Below are positions 62,650 to 64,000 of a DNA stretch of 64,000 bases, one piece after another (within the stretch, counting starts at the first letter, position 1; each line of letters starts with the position of its first letter). The notes under the pieces were generated by a model. The model had not been told where the DNA came from. It was given only the letters and a program-made list of their open reading frames with translations, and searched no databases. Position numbers and translations under genes: made by a program. The stretch lies in contig JAPHRK010000036.1 in assembly GCA_026196105.1 (NCBI GenBank), positions 32,051 to 96,050 on the forward strand. The letters run 5' to 3'. This DNA is from Rhodospirillales bacterium. Its GTDB lineage: Bacteria > Pseudomonadota > Alphaproteobacteria > Rhodospirillales > JAPHRK01.

Positions 62650-63312
62650 ATGTCTGATTTTACAACGTTCAACGCGGAAGCGCGCGAGCGGGCAGGTAAG
62701 GGGGCAGCCCGCGCCGTCCGTAAGACTGGCCGGATTCCGGCCGTCATCTATGGTGACAGCAAAGACCCTAGCTCCATTTCCCTCGAGCCTCTTGAGTACA
62801 AAAAAGCCATCATTGGTGGTGGATTTTTCTCAACCGTGTTTGAAATCAAAGTAGGCGGGAAAACCGAGAAGGTTCTGGCTCGTGATGTTCAACTTCACCC
62901 CGTAACCGATCGTCCTTTGCACCTGGATTTCCTTCGTCTTGGCAAAAACACCAAGGTTACCGTTGCTGTACCTGTTAATTTCATCAACGAAGTAGAGTCT
63001 CCTGGTCTTAAACGTGGTGGTGTTCTTAACATCGTTCGTCACGACCTTGACTTGGTTTGCCGTGGTGACGCTATTCCGCAAAGCATCGAGATTGATCTTA
63101 CCGGTCTTGAAATCGGTGATGGTGTTCACATTAGCGCCGTTACACTGCCAGAGGGTGTTGTGCCGGATATTACCGATCGTGATTTTACCATTGCCACCGT
63201 TGCACCTCCAACAGTTATGAAATCTGTTGAAGAGGAAGAAGCCGAAGAAGCTGCAGCAGCAGAAGCAGCAGAAGCAGCAGAAGCCGAAGCAGCAGAAGGC
63301 GACGAGGAGTAA
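62650..63312 (+). CDS. rplY: 50S ribosomal protein L25/general stress protein Ctc
   Basis: 220 residues from the ATG at 62650 (MSDFTTFNAEARERAGKGAARAVRKTGRIPAVIYG, read in parts). L25 domain at about 5-95 binds 5S rRNA, then the TL5/Ctc C-terminal beta domain (VTVAVPVNF to TIATVAPP). A 30-residue tail made almost only of Glu and Ala (EAAAAEAAEAAEAEAAEGDEE, read in parts) follows. The tail DNA has repeated GCAGAA-type units at 63241-63300. It precedes pth by 9 bp, the usual order rplY-pth. Confidence 0.95.
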   Translation: MSDFTTFNAEARERAGKGAARAVRKTGRIPAVIYGDSKDPSSISLEPLEYKKAIIGGGFFSTVFEIKVGGKTEKVLARDVQLHPVTDRPLHLDFLRLGKNTKVTVAVPVNFINEVESPGLKRGGVLNIVRHDLDLVCRGDAIPQSIEIDLTGLEIGDGVHISAVTLPEGVVPDITDRDFTIATVAPPTVMKSVEEEEAEEAAAAEAAEAAEAEAAEGDEE

Positions 63313-63321
63313 GTTTCTCCC

Positions 63322-64000
63322 ATGCTTTTACTGGTTGGCCTTGGCAACCCCGGCGCGGGGTATTCCGAGAACCGCCACAACATTGGTTTTATGGCGGCGG
63401 ACGAGATTGTCCGCCGCCATTCGTTTGTCAGCTTCAGAAAGAAGTTCCAAGGGGAAATTTCTGAAGGAACAATTGATGGTGAAAAGGTCCTAATCCTTAA
63501 GCCCCAAACCTTTATGAACGAGTCAGGCCGCTCTGTTGGTGAGGTCATTCGTTTCTATAAAATTGAACTTGAAAATGTCATTGTCCTATACGACGAACTC
63601 GATTTACCATTAGGAAAACTCAAAGTTAAAACCGGTGGTGGTGCAGGTGGGCATAATGGCATCAGATCTATTGATGCTCATGTAGGCAAAGATTATCGTC
63701 GGGTTCGCCTTGGTATAGGTCATCCAGGTCATAGAGATAAAGTCCATGGCCATGTGCTTTCTGATTTTGCCAAATCAGAACGACCTGCCGTGGAAAAATT
63801 AATTGATGAAGTTGCGTGTCAGATTGGACATTTAATAAATGGCAACGATGCTAATTTTATGAATAAGGTTGCTTTAGGTTTACAACCACCTAAACCAGAA
63901 AAACTTAAGAAAAAGGTTGAAGAAAAATCAAAGCCAAAACCAGAAACCCCAAAACAAGAGGCACCTAGTTCTCCCTTTGCTGTTCTGGAAAAATTAAAAA
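63322..64000 (+). CDS. pth: Peptidyl-tRNA hydrolase, 3' end beyond window
   Basis: Starts at the ATG at 63322 and runs open to the window edge, so the end is missing. The visible 226 codons include the Pth core: [24 protein letters not shown] (catalytic His in RHNIGF, read in parts), [43 protein letters not shown] and [12 protein letters not shown]. The core ends near residue 185; a Lys/Glu/Pro-rich linker follows ([22 protein letters not shown], read in parts), so this Pth carries an unusual C-terminal extension of at least 35 residues. It frees tRNA from aborted peptidyl-tRNA. Confidence 0.95.
   Translation, partial: MLLLVGLGNPGAGYSENRHNIGFMAADEIVRRHSFVSFRKKFQGEISEGTIDGEKVLILKPQTFMNESGRSVGEVIRFYKIELENVIVLYDELDLPLGKLKVKTGGGAGGHNGIRSIDAHVGKDYRRVRLGIGHPGHRDKVHGHVLSDFAKSERPAVEKLIDEVACQIGHLINGNDANFMNKVALGLQPPKPEKLKKKVEEKSKPKPETPKQEAPSSPFAVLEKLK

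Noticed and set aside
63126..63548. Open frame opposite the end of rplY and start of pth
   Set aside because: It mirrors the Glu/Ala repeats and the Pth core, both strong genes.
1..64000. CRISPR arrays, insertion sequences, prophage or integration sites
   Set aside because: No regularly spaced repeats, transposase or integrase genes, or flanking direct repeats were seen anywhere.

Overview
The window looks like part of the chromosome of an alphaproteobacterium of moderate GC content, most likely in or near the Rhodospirillales. This rests on gene order and content: the module response regulator - sensor kinase - short HPr kinase - RapZ - EIIA(Man) - HPr, the order rplU-rpmA-obgE-proB-proA-nadD-rsfS-rlmH, the order lgt - NDUFAF7-type methyltransferase - pgeF, and a SAM-II type riboswitch before an O-succinylhomoserine sulfhydrylase gene. 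I cannot name a genus. No rRNA, tRNA, CRISPR array, insertion sequence or prophage was recognised. The DNA is mostly ordinary chromosomal core with a few decayed genes.

Layout. 1-533: the start of a Sel1-repeat protein (cut by the window edge) and a small lipoprotein. 705-3671: a complete polar amino acid ABC importer. 3812-4028: a probable DUF2798-type gene relic. 4107-6412: a DUF6481-like small protein, a cold-shock protein, a PKHD-type dioxygenase and a GNAT acetyltransferase. 6421-15413 (minus strand): dihydroorotase, an unknown acidic protein, an asparagine synthase-like amidotransferase and five glycosyltransferase genes, four of which overlap at their ends. This is an LPS core or surface glycan cluster. 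15547-18754: a stand-alone periplasmic binding protein, a GST-like protein and a 3-hydroxyacyl-CoA dehydrogenase. 18898-22491: a full-length pyruvate:ferredoxin oxidoreductase. 22807-28353: an amidase-SDR pair, a membrane hybrid sensor kinase and a small membrane protein.

28325-34503 (minus strand) is the ribosome, proline and NAD housekeeping block; rsfS there seems to start at an AUA codon. 34676-36690 holds an orphan polytopic membrane protein and a frameshifted, internally deleted binding-protein pseudogene. 36691-39727: a SMP-30 lactonase and a chemoreceptor, convergent. 40009-44470: the PTS/ChvG-ChvI regulatory module. 44636-47054: a rhodanese, a TetR regulator and a metallo-beta-lactamase-fold lipoprotein with a double TetR-type operator. 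47339-48680: metZ with its SAM-II aptamer and terminator. 48840-53560: a soluble PAS kinase, TldD, a small membrane protein and a second stand-alone binding protein.

53622-56684 is a compact operon of a polyprenyl-phosphate-sugar synthase-like GT2, a VTT-domain (TVP38/TMEM64) membrane protein and a GT39 membrane glycosyltransferase. It is followed by hldD, lgt, a MidA/NDUFAF7-type methyltransferase, pgeF and a lipoprotein. 61580-64000 ends with prs, rplY (L25/Ctc) and the start of pth.

The most interesting points are the riboswitch-terminator pair, the AUA start of rsfS, the GT2-VTT-GT39 operon as a possible glycolipid synthesis, flipping and transfer unit, a RapZ whose P-loop lysine is isoleucine, and several genes I could not assign.
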